Below, piece by piece: positions 1-9,902 of a DNA stretch of 64,000 nucleotides; position 1 is the stretch's first letter; each line of letters begins with the position of its first letter. The DNA comes from Brachionus rotundiformis (lineage: Eukaryota; Rotifera; Eurotatoria; Ploima; Brachionidae), in contig JAESIW010000138.1 of assembly GCA_016802295.1 (NCBI GenBank), positions 4,615,486 to 4,679,485 of the forward strand. The letters are read 5' to 3'. The position numbers and the translations under genes were made by a program. The notes below the pieces were generated by a model. The model searched no databases and was not told where the DNA came from. It worked only from the letters and a program-made list of their open reading frames with translations.

Positions 1-977
1 CCTCCATTAAAAGTGAAATATGGAGTCGAATGGTAACCAAATTAAATTACCAAATAAACTAAAAAATTTAAATTTTATATTGAATAATAAAAATAATTTA
101 GAGTTATCAATATTGGTGAAAAGACCGCCAAATCCATAGTACCCAATCTTAATAGCTCTAAATTATTCAATATTTATAATCACTAAATAATAACACTGGT
201 GATTTACCCACCAGTGCCAATAAAGATTTAAAAAACACTTATTTCTATTTTATAGCTTATGCTCCACTAACTGCACCGTTTGAGCTCGACGGTGGTATGC
301 ATTAAGCAAGATCTCTACATGGTCAGACACTTGATATTTTTATCCTTTTTTTAATTAATTTGAAAATTCAAATAGCTAATCATGTTGTCCGAGTTCATAC
401 ACTGTTTTATTAAGTTGTCCTAGTTTTAATCTGATCTATTATGATATTTCGTTCAGTATGCTCTCTTTTTAACGAATCGCTCTGCTCAAAAAATTGATAA
501 CTTGGATCTATTTATCCGAGAACTGCTTTGTTTAAGAATGGTGTTCTGTTTTGGTAAATGGGAATTTAATTTTAAAAGCTATAGAAGATATTTTGAAGCT
601 GCTTTGAATATTGAACTTGATCTCTTGACTTTGCTGACCCATAATTTTAATTTAGTATGTTTGACTCGATTTTGATTTTGACGATAAAATGATAATTTTT
701 ATTGATTATTTAATGGTTTAAGATCCTATTTATATCTGTAATAGTAAATTTTGAGATTAAGTAAATTTATAGAATTACGTGTCAATGCGTAAAATTGTAA
801 AAAAATATAAAAATATTGGATTCTCAAAATTTACTAAGTAAATTTGTATATTTACTTATGCTAACGGAATTCTATAGAATTTTTAATCTCTTCTCGTAAA
901 TTACTAGATAATTTATGCGTAAATTTAGAGAACAATTTTGCTTAATTTAATTAAAAAAAAACTAAAAACTAAACATT
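1..977. other. non-genic AT-rich flank
   Basis: I recognise no gene here. At about 196-221 there is a short hairpin (CACTGGTG facing CACCAGTG). A 14-base string TAGCTAATCATGTT occurs at 373-386 and again at 2633-2646, on either side of the integrase remnant. It could mark the ends of that element, but the match is short. A stretch of about 50 open codons near 500-650 matches nothing I know. Confidence 0.4.
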
Positions 978-2589
978 TTGGGAATTATTTTATTTTTAAT
1001 GGAGACCAACGTCGAAAATTATGACAGCGCACTTGTCGCGGCTGAAAATAACAGCATTCATAACGAAAAATTTTATGAATCGTTTGAACGATTGCCTATC
1101 CAGCGCGTCGAAAACGACCTCCTAAATCCGGACAAAAAAAAGGGAAAACTTAAACGTTTATTATACGTTTATTAAAGCGGAAGAGTATAATGCTCTTTTG
1201 CTTACAATCGAACAAGCAAAAAACAAATCCGGAACAAAAATATAATATTATATTTTATTTTATTTTACGAATATAATTTTTTACGTGATTACGACGTGAT
1301 CAATATGGGCGATACTAAAAAAATTATAAAAAAGCGAGAAAACGAAAACGATAATATCCGTTTTTTAGTGCCTTATGAGCATTTGTTTGATACGATTTAT
1401 CGAATTCATGAGCAAGTAGGACATAAGAGTCGAGACGTAATGTTACTTGTATGTAAAAAAAATCACATCAATTTAACAGTTGAGATGATTAATAGTAAGT
1501 TTACAGGTAGAATAAAAAAAAGTTACTAATTGAGTCAATTATTTCTTAGTTTTTAACAATACTTGTCAACAATGTGTCTTAAACAAAATAAGAAATAAAA
1601 CCACTGGACTTGTTGTAAAACCGATTTTGTCTCAAAACTTCAATAATCGTGCACAGATGGATCTCATTGATATGCAAACGTTGCCTGATGGCGAATTCAA
1701 GTGGATTATGGTTTATCAAGACCATTTTACCAAATTTATTCTTTTGAGAGCATTACGTGCAAAAAACGCCGTCGAGGTAACTAATGCATTATTTGACATT
1801 TTTACAATATTAGGAATCCCTACTATTCTACAGTCCGACAATGGTAGGGAGTTTAGAAACCAAATTGTTTTAGCGTTAAAAGCCATGTGGCCTGACCTCT
1901 TGCTCATCCATGGTCGAGCTAGACACCCTCAATCACAAGGTAGTGTTGAGAGGGCTAACGCTGACATTAAAAAAGGGGATGACAATGAGGAACATGACGG
2001 TCCTGAAGACGTTTTTGATCCAAAGGGGTACCAGTTAGATGAGTTAACTCAAGTGACTCAAATAGTTGAACCGTCAGAGTTAGGACCAGAGATCGACAGG
2101 GCCGCTAATAATTTGCTTGAAATTCGGGAAACTGTTCGTGGCAATCAAGCAAAGCAAGCTGAGACGATGAGGACTAGGAGTAAAAAGTACTTGCCTTATG
2201 TCAATATTGGAGATTATGTATTATTGCCAATCCCCGATGTTGACAAAGGGCTTACTGAAGCTCGAAACCTAATATGTCGAGTCATAGACATTGATTTAAA
2301 ATTTCAATTGTATGAACTGGCTTGTGAAGCAGGCGTTTTTACTGATATGTTCGCAAGAAATTGCTTCGATTTGTTAAAAAACTCAAATCTGAAATTAAAT
2401 GTCAATACTAGCAAGTCAATTAAAGGCATAAGAGCGGCAGTAAATGAGCTCTCAATTGGTGGAGGCCAAGGGATGATTAAATGTAACTGTACATCCACTT
2501 GTTCAACTAATCGATGCTCATGTCGAAAATCAAATTTTCTTTGCAATTCCCGTTGTCATGGCTCAAATCAGGCATGCAAAAATAAATAA
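978..2589 (+). pseudogene. KRBA2-like DDE integrase of a transposable element, damaged
   Basis: The reading frame encodes a retroviral-type integrase of the kind carried by KRBA2/gypsy-integrase-like DNA elements. An H2C2 zinc finger is split: the HEQVGH half lies near 1410 and CQQC near 1572-1583. The rve core shows Asp in QMDLIDMQ (about 1654), Asp in QSDNGREF (about 1837) and Glu in SVERAN (about 1948). The last two are 36 residues apart, the D-D-E spacing of active integrases. The protein ends in a Cys-rich tail (CNCTSTC...CSCRKS...CHG) at about 2480-2580. A likely 55-nt intron, 1495-1549 (GTAAGT...TTTCTTAG), restores frame across the finger. Upstream, the 978-1175 frame shifts near 1165 into a FIKAEEYNAL-like segment and shifts again before 1290. 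After the catalytic Glu, the part of the core that family members normally carry seems deleted. I read it as inactive. Confidence 0.8.
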
Positions 2590-2689
2590 AAACTTTATCT
2601 TTTTTTAAATTTTATTTAATTTAACTGGTGATTAGCTAATCATGTTCACATTAAGAGAATATATAATTAGAATACTGGACATGTGCAAG

Positions 2690-3045
2690 AATAATAATTT
2701 TTATTATTTTATATTTACAGCATAATTGGCTCTTTGGATTTTTTCCATAGAATCATAGTCTGTTTTGAGATTTGGTGACCATACTGTCGAATATAGTAAC
2801 CTCAGTAACTTGATATAAGATCTAGCAAGCAATTTTTTTATTCTACAAAGCATTCGATTTGCTTTATTTATTCACATAAAGATGTGGTTTCTCCATTTAA
2901 AGCTCTTGCTGAAAACAATGCCCAAATCTCTCTCGGATTCAGATTAAGCTAGTTGGTGACCATTGAAATAAAACGATTTTTTGTTGTTGTTGGAACCATA
3001 ATGCATAAAAGCACATTTCGAAACATTTAATTACCCAGACTTATA
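2690..3045 (-). pseudogene. LINE reverse transcriptase remnant (C-terminal part)
   Basis: Read on the minus strand, and allowing several stops and frameshifts, the DNA encodes the thumb-to-tail part of a non-LTR retrotransposon reverse transcriptase. Recognisable pieces are a segment like 'LG..FS..FKWRNHI', then INKANRMLCRIKKLLA, then LLRLLYSTVWSPNLK, then MEKIQRA. These follow the order known for CR1/L2/Jockey-type LINEs. No intact frame remains. The 3' side abuts the string ACTGGACATGTGCAAGAAT at about 2674. Confidence 0.75.
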
Positions 3046-3696
3046 AAATAATGCCAAAATTATCCTTATGTAATTTTATAAACAAATTATAGAAACCCTT
3101 TACATTTAATAAAAATTTTCCGAATAAAAAGAGCCTACTCTGCGCTATTTTTTGTTTTATTTTAATTTTTCTTTAAAAAAAAACTGTATGGTTAATTTAG
3201 ACTATTTTAGAAACTAAGAAACTTTTGGAAGCAGTTGTACTGTATTGCTACAGCATAAAACAAAAAAGATCTTTTCGTAATATTTCTAATTTTAAATGGT
3301 AAAAAAACACATAATAAATATTTGATCAACTTTTATTATGTTTAATTGATATTAAATTTTCAAATGTTCTTTATAAAATTGACATTTCTAAGAAGATATT
3401 ATTTTCATCCTCAATTTTATTTTACCATAAGTGGAAATATTTTTGTTCAATTTATTCAATTAGATAAATAAAATAATTGATATCTAAACTTTTGAAACAT
3501 TCTGTTTATTTTTTAACTCAATTTATTGAATCAACGAAGCTTAATTTTGTTTAAATATCTCAGGTAAATTCAATTTTCAAAATTGTTTAAAAAATAGATA
3601 TTTTTGTTCAATAATTAAAATCATCATAATTACATTTTTTTTATTTAGATCAAATTTTAAATATTTTAAATTAATTCTTATTCTAGGACTAGAATA
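3046..3696. other. intergenic, nothing recognised
   Basis: AT-rich sequence between the LINE remnant and the stop codon of the POLDIP2 gene. It contains runs of A and T and no coding similarity that I can see. It probably includes the POLDIP2 3' untranslated region. Confidence 0.4.
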
Positions 3697-4940
3697 TCAA
3701 TGATTTCCTGATTTTTCTTCATCCTTGCATTCTAAATAAAATGAAGGAATTCTCACTTCAAATGTAGAACCATCTTCTTTTTCCATTTTGAAAGTTCCCC
3801 TTGAATATTTTTTAGTTTTTTTACTTTTTAAATATATTCCAAAAATACCACATATGTCCAGATGGTGCTTGTAAATTCACATGACTGCTGTATTGAAATA
3901 TTGGGCTATCTAATGTTAAATATGGTTCCTTTATGGCAAAATAATCAATAAACAAAATTTTTTTTTCATATTTATTCTCACTTGGCCTACAACACCTTTT
4001 CCACGGACCGTTTCAAAAGTACCAGCCTGACTGAAAATTCTCCAATGCCGCTCTCTCAAAGTAACTGGTTCATTGGACAAGTTTTCTATTCGAATCGAAT
4101 ACCTCCACTTTTGAAAAATATTAAAATAAAAAAATTTATATAATTGAAAATAATCCATTACCCAATATAGCTTTTTTTTTTGGTCTTCCTATAAATTTTA
4201 ATTAAATATTATTTAATAATGCCAAAGTTATCTAATCTACCTTTACCCCAATATAAAATGGTATAACAGTAACACGTATGCCATTTGTTGTTTTGATGCA
4301 AACATCGCTTAGTTCTAGCCAAGGATGATTACTATTTTGCCAGGCTTTCAATGATTCTCGAGAAACAAAACCTGTTTCTAATATTAATTATGCAAGTTTT
4401 AAAAAAATTGAATAATATTTTTAATATAAACATTTTTACTTGACTTTGGGTCGATCATTAAAAATTTCTCAAACAGTTCATGAACTATGGGAAGTTTGTC
4501 AGAGCTTGTATAAGGTAGTACATCGTTGTGAGATACATAATCTAGTCCATGTATTGAATAAACAGAGCGGTTGGATTGAGGACCTCCTAGAAAAGTTACC
4601 GACTCCGGTTGAGTTTTTATGAATGGAATATCTCTGTTATCAATTAAAACCTGATAATAGGTTAACTTTCTTGCTTTGTTTCGTTCTGGCGGACCACTTC
4701 GATCCAATTCTTCATTAGCTATTTTAGAGTCATAAGCTGCTTCGGATGAAATATCATCATTCTTATCAAACACATTTGCAGTCCAAGGAAATAATATTAC
4801 ACCTCTGTATCCGAATAGTTTATGTAGAAAAAGCTAAAATAGAAATAGAATAATTACAATATTCATTGCTTTACTAACTAACTTGTCCAGTTTTGTAATT
4901 TTTAGCTCTTGGCTGTTCGAAGAGTCCAACTTCGATTAAT
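3697..4940 (-). CDS. POLDIP2: Polymerase delta-interacting protein 2 (5' end not resolved)
   Basis: POLDIP2 is a mainly mitochondrial adaptor linked to DNA polymerases, PrimPol, ClpX and redox control. Six exons are clear on the minus strand: 4883-4940, 4440-4833, 4241-4377, 3982-4107, 3849-3928 and 3697-3799. They encode GLFEQP...TGQLFLHKLFGYRG, the YccV/HspQ-like domain (KLTYYQVLIDNRD, GLDYVSHNDVLPYTSSD) and a C-terminal ApaG domain (RHWRIFSQAGTFETVRGKG, QYSSHVNLQAPSGHMW). All junctions are GT-AG and phases agree. The first exon, with the expected mitochondrial presequence, could not be placed. Exon 4883-4940 begins with the third base of a codon, and I see no matching donor upstream. A large palindrome begins only about 360 bases upstream. 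The family identification is secure; the N-terminus is not. Confidence 0.93.
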
Positions 4941-5302
4941 CTTTACAAAATTAAAAAATTTAATTTTTTGTACATTTTTAATAGATAATCAACAATAAAC
5001 TAAAAAATTTTAAACCTTTGTATTTTTATTTGATTGCATTTTACAATTGAAAAAATTTAATAGTTTAGTTATTACTTGATATAATGTGGTCATATTTTCC
5101 TATTCCTATTATGCCAAGAAAGTACAAAGCAATTGAACACATAACAGTAAAATACTGGACATGTGCAAGAATCATTTTTTTGAGTAGATATGATAAATAT
5201 TTTATTAGATTAAAATCTTAATATAACCGGATTTCTAAAGAGTTTTTTAGGTTTTACACAATATATTCCAAAATCGTTTACTTATGTCCAGAAATTTCTT
5301 TA

Positions 5303-5903
5303 AAATCTTAAAAAGCCCTGTGCAGGTGAAGTGGAATCCAATTAGAAAAATGGAGCGCGCAAACAAAAATCCTTTCTTCTTTGAGAGGTATGACTTATCT
5401 AATGATATTTGTAAAAATGGGATTGACAAAACTAAATGAGAAGGAATTTGAGGCATTGTGAAATTTGGAACAAAAAACAAAAAAAATATAAAAAATGCAA
5501 AAGCTCTAGTTCAGAAGAAACAAAACATGTTCCGTGAATTGTAGCACTTGGTACATCCTTTGTACCACTAATATTATGATTTTACCTGATACATTCTTTG
5601 TACACAAATTTCTGAATTTTACAGAATCATAATATTGGTGGTTCAAAGGATGTACCAAGTGCTACAATTCACGGAACATGTTTTGTTTCTTCTGAACTAG
5701 AGCTTTTGCATTTTTTATATTTTTTTTGTTTTTTGTTCCAAATTTCACAATGCTTCAAATTCCTTCTCATTTAGTTTTGTCAATCCCATTTTTACAAATA
5801 TCATTAGATAAGTCATACCTCTCAAAGAAGAAAGGATTTTTGTTTGCGCGCTCCATTTTTCTAATTGGATTCCACTTCACCTGCACAGGGCTTTTTAAGA
5901 TTT
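5303..5903. repeat. large near-perfect palindrome (inverted repeat)
   Basis: Left arm about 5303-5582 and right arm about 5624-5903 are reverse complements over roughly 280 bases, separated by about 42 bases. Both arms translate to the same peptide on opposite strands (MFFVPNFTM...FTCTGLFKI). The two copies differ at a single residue in about 59, so identity is very high. The palindrome looks like a fold-back/MITE insertion or a recent inverted duplication. The peptide resembles no family I know and is probably not a gene. A shared motif, ACTGGACATGTGCAAGAAT, sits just outside at about 5154. Confidence 0.9.
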
Positions 5904-6783
5904 ATTGGAGATGGCGAAACTGGTAAGAGATACACTAGCCGTAAATCATGATCAAATTTTAAGAATAAAATGTATTTAAATTCATAAACAAATTTTCCCT
6001 GTCAAGTTGAGAAATGATTTTGGGGCAGCTTTGAATACTAGACACTTTTTTTGTGTAATACAGTAGTTCCACACTGGAACAAACTACTTGATAGTGTTGT
6101 AAATTCAAAGTCAAGTCACCCGATAATTGTCGCCCTAGATTTAAAGGAATCGGCTGCTTGAGTGCCTGAAAGCAGTGATTGAATTAGATATTCTACTTGT
6201 AAGGATGTCGCAGTAATAACTACTACAACTACCAAATCTATGAGTATTTTTTTTAAGGCTAATAATTTTAATTCATCTATTTTCAAATAGATATAATTAA
6301 TATATAATTAAAATATAATAATTTTTATTATTTTATTATATTTTCTCTAAGACCAATTACAATAAAGCCTTTTTTGTTTAAGTCATAAGTAATCATTTCA
6401 AATTTATATAGTTCCTAATGCGAAAAAATTAAATTTTTAAATAAATAATTGATTATTTATGATCATTGAATAAAAACAACAAATTGTATTCAAATGTAAC
6501 AGTTACTTGAATTTAGTTGAAGTTGAATAAAAAGATCCAAAAACGATTCTCAAACAAGGATTATATCTCGTCTGAGTAATTTTGCTCGAGGCAGCTAATC
6601 TTATCAATTTAGCCGAAAAAAACATTTCCCTAAAATCAAAACTTTCTTTTTAAAAAATTAAAATTTAATTTATTTCTGTTTAAGATTTTTACTGCTTAAC
6701 AATGACTTTTAAATGTACAACAAAAAAGTTACTGAAATAACTATTTATTAAAATTATTAGAAATTTTTGAGAATTTTTTAGAA
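5904..6783. other. intergenic, nothing recognised
   Basis: AT-rich DNA between the palindrome and SDHAF2. The part next to the palindrome (about 5904-6240) is more complex in composition and may be more of the inserted repeat. I found no coding similarity. Confidence 0.35.
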
Positions 6784-7278
6784 TCAAATATCAGGCTGGG
6801 TAATTCTACTTTCTTTGTCTTTATTTGCAGCATATTCTTTCATTAGCTGAAAAACCTTGTTTTCTTGAATGTCTTGGGGTATTTTTGCTGCTCCAGTTAG
6901 CCAGTAATATAAATCCCATTCATTATGCAACCCATTGATTATTCTATCAAGTTCATTTAAGCTTGTTTCATCCATTCCGGGTAGGAACTTGGCCGAAAAG
7001 TGACTGAGCAATAATCCGTTTTCCAGAGTGCCACGTTTACGCGATTGGTACATGAGACGAGATCGCTTTTCTTCCAAGCTTTCACTAGATCGGTTCTTCT
7101 GTAAATTTTCGAAGCTATTTTTCACATTTTGAAAGTATTTTGCTTCATTTTCTTTAATCTTTTCGATTTCTAGCTCTTCTGGGGTAAGCTTTTTTCCGTC
7201 TGTAAGACATCTAGTCGAACTCAAGTTAAGACGAGTTACTAGATTTAATTTCCTTAAACCTGATACTATTCGATTCAT
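6784..7278 (-). CDS. SDHAF2: Succinate dehydrogenase assembly factor 2, mitochondrial
   Basis: Intronless 164-residue frame. SDHAF2/Sdh5 promotes covalent FAD attachment to the flavoprotein subunit of complex II in the mitochondrial matrix. The conserved core is present: RSRLMYQSRKRGTLENGLL (the RGxxE signature used in flavinylation), then LSHFSAKFLPGMDE, then NEWDLYYWLTG. The N-terminus (MNRIVSGLRKLNLVTRLNLS) is basic with hydroxylated residues and few acids, as expected of a mitochondrial targeting peptide, which supports the chosen start. Length is close to the usual 160-170 residues. It lies 170 bases downstream of the BROX stop on the same strand. Confidence 0.96.
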   Translation of the reverse strand: MNRIVSGLRKLNLVTRLNLSSTRCLTDGKKLTPEELEIEKIKENEAKYFQNVKNSFENLQKNRSSESLEEKRSRLMYQSRKRGTLENGLLLSHFSAKFLPGMDETSLNELDRIINGLHNEWDLYYWLTGAAKIPQDIQENKVFQLMKEYAANKDKESRITQPDI

Positions 7279-7448
7279 ATTCTAGATTTTAAATAATAAT
7301 AGATATCTTCAAATTTTGCTTAAACAAGAAAGATCAAAAACGAAAAAATTTAGAAAAGATCCGTCGCAAGACGGATCAATTAAGTAAAAATTTCAAATTT
7401 AACAAATAAAAATTATATTATTAAAAAGTATTTATGTAAGCTTTAAGT

Positions 7449-9738
7449 TTATGACAAAATGCATCCGCTGACTGAGCCTGGTTCAGCGTTTCCTTGCGGT
7501 CTAAAGAGAAAAAGTCAAATTATTTAATGATACTTTTAATAATTACATTGGGGTCTCTTTTGGAGCTGGTACATTCGATGAACGATTAAAAAACTAGGCA
7601 ATTTTTTTTTAAATTAATTTCCTTAAAAATTAGATTAAAGCTTACTGATCGTTCTTTGACAGCTTTGGAAATATCAAATGAATTGTAGTTTGCAGGTGTC
7701 CATAATTCATGTGGATTAGGCAACACGTATTCCTCAGGCTCTGCTAGACCATGTAAAGATTTACTCTCCAAGGCAGGAGTTTCTATGGGAACTTTTTGAT
7801 GATAACTGAACAATTAATTAAAAAAAAGTTTTTTCTAAATAATTTCAACAATACATCATTCCATTTTCGCGCTCACATTTTTCTGATATTCTCAGAATTG
7901 TTTTGTACAAATTCTTGAAAAATTCATGTCTTTCGGGTATAGCTTGAGTTCCAGGTCCTTTAACTGAAGCGTAATCTTTGCATATTTGCTCTGTTTCTTG
8001 GTAAACTTAAACAAAGATTAAACTTGTGAAATTCTTTTAATCTATCCTTACTATTTAAGCTGTGTTGTAAGCATTTAATGGCTTCACCGCATTTATCTTG
8101 ATCCAATAGGTCTTGACCAAAATAACAGAATGCATGAGATTTGTAAAATTGGCATTTTAACATAAGATATTTTTGCCATTTTTCAGTCACAGCCTTTTCC
8201 AAATCCATCAGTGCATCAGCTAACAAAAATAATTTTTTTTTTCATAAAAAGATGATAAGTTAAATGCAGACCTGCTGATTGAAACAAAATAGATGTTGAA
8301 TAAGCTATAGAGGAAATTAAACCCGGAGAATGTTTGAGTTCTATAGCTCGAGCGATTGTTACTAAACCAAAATTAATAACAAATCTTTGGATAAATAATT
8401 TTTGCTTACTTTCTTGGGCTTCTGCTTTACATTGATTTATATACACACTAAGAATCTGATCTGTACAATCGTAAAATTTTTTTGGCTCATTCGAACCAGA
8501 AATGAATTTTGTTATCAAATTTTTTTGGATAAATTCGAATTGACCGGCTGCCATTTTCAAACTTTTGTGAATCTCTTTAGCTTCTTTTTCTGAAGGTCTT
8601 AAGAAAGTCACATCAAATTTGGTTCAATTGGCAAAAAAAAATACTCTTTTAGAACAGCTGCAACATAGGCAGCATGCTTGGTCAGCCATAAAGCATTATT
8701 AAAAATCATAGATGCCATTTCATAAGCCGAGTCCTGTTCTTCACTAATCATAAACATATAAAAAAATAAAATTTTAACAAATTTTTCTTACTGAACATGA
8801 GCTGATCCAAGTGATTGGGTCCATTTTGACTTGATAGAAAATCTAAGCTTGGAGTCCCCAGTAGTTTCGCCATTTATATCATTCAAAAAACCAAGCAAAA
8901 GTGAAATATAGCGATTAAATTCATCCGAAACTCTCTCTAGGCTATTTCCCGGATTTGAGTGTAGCTCTAGTAAACTGAGCCTGGACAAACGAAGTTGCCT
9001 AAAAAATAAATTGAGTATTCCAAACTTATTGAATAATTATTAGACAAGATTTTTATTACATGATCACATTTTTATCTACATTAAAAATGTTATTAAAGTT
9101 TAAAAAGAAAAGTTATTGATTAAACAATTTAAATTTTTTTTTAATTTAAAAAAAAATATAAAGGTAAAAATATATTTTTGAAAATAAAATCTTGTCAAAT
9201 ATTAAGTATTCATCTAATAGCATTCTTAAAAAGTACATAAAAGAGCGACAAAACTGATTGACTTTAACAAAGTCTTATCAAGATAGATTGAAATACTCAT
9301 ATCTTACGAAATAATTTTTGAAAATCGTCATTTATGGGCAGACTTAATTCAAATATACAAAATTTAAATGATTTTGAAAAAGTATAGCTATGGTATCAAT
9401 TTCGCTTGTAGTTTAAAAAACCTAAGAAGACCACATAAAAATAGACTGGTCCGAAAAATAAATCAAAATTGTGGAACAGTTTATCAGCGAATGCTAAAAA
9501 TGCGCATACAATAAATAGCTTCATAGCGGTCATTGACAAAGAAGCTTTAATGCATATAGAACTATGTATACGGCAGATATTATTATGATTATTATTGTTT
9601 TTATTAAAAAAAAAAAAAAAAATTTTTAACAAATTACACGCAAATAGATTGAGAATCTGTATTGCTTGGAAATGTGCGCTTCTCAAACTCGACTGGAATC
9701 GTAGCCTTAATTTGATTTCGATGAAACCAATGCGACAT
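7449..9738 (-). CDS. BROX: BRO1 domain-containing protein BROX
   Basis: BROX is a farnesylated BRO1-domain protein that binds the ESCRT-III subunit CHMP4 and acts at endosomal and nuclear membranes. Ten exons on the minus strand: 9638-9738, 8792-8998, 8645-8743, 8410-8597, 8272-8361, 8052-8219, 7855-8005, 7646-7805, 7547-7593 and 7449-7500. They total 1263 nt, giving 420 residues (the human protein has about 411). The start MSHWFHRNQIKAT matches the family start. The middle contains AEAQEITIARAIELKHSPG and DKCGEAIKCLQ, then CERENGMIYHQKVP. The C-terminus is CILS, a CAAX box with Ser, which predicts farnesylation. All introns are GT-AG. Eight are 46-52 nt, while the first is 639 nt (8999-9637). 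Confidence 0.96.
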
Positions 9739-9902
9739 TCTAAATTTAAAAAAATCTCTATATTATTTTAAAAAATAAAAATATATGTTTATATTTAACT
9801 AATTGGATCATTACATCCAATTGAATAAACATTTAGTTACATTTTTAGCTAAAATTTATTAACTAAGAATTTATTATAAAGCTAAAGGGATAAATAATTA
9901 TA

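Noticed and set aside
5247..5926. Twin open frames on opposite strands as a duplicated gene
   Set aside because: They are the same palindrome arm read on each strand, with no known domain and no splice or promoter support.
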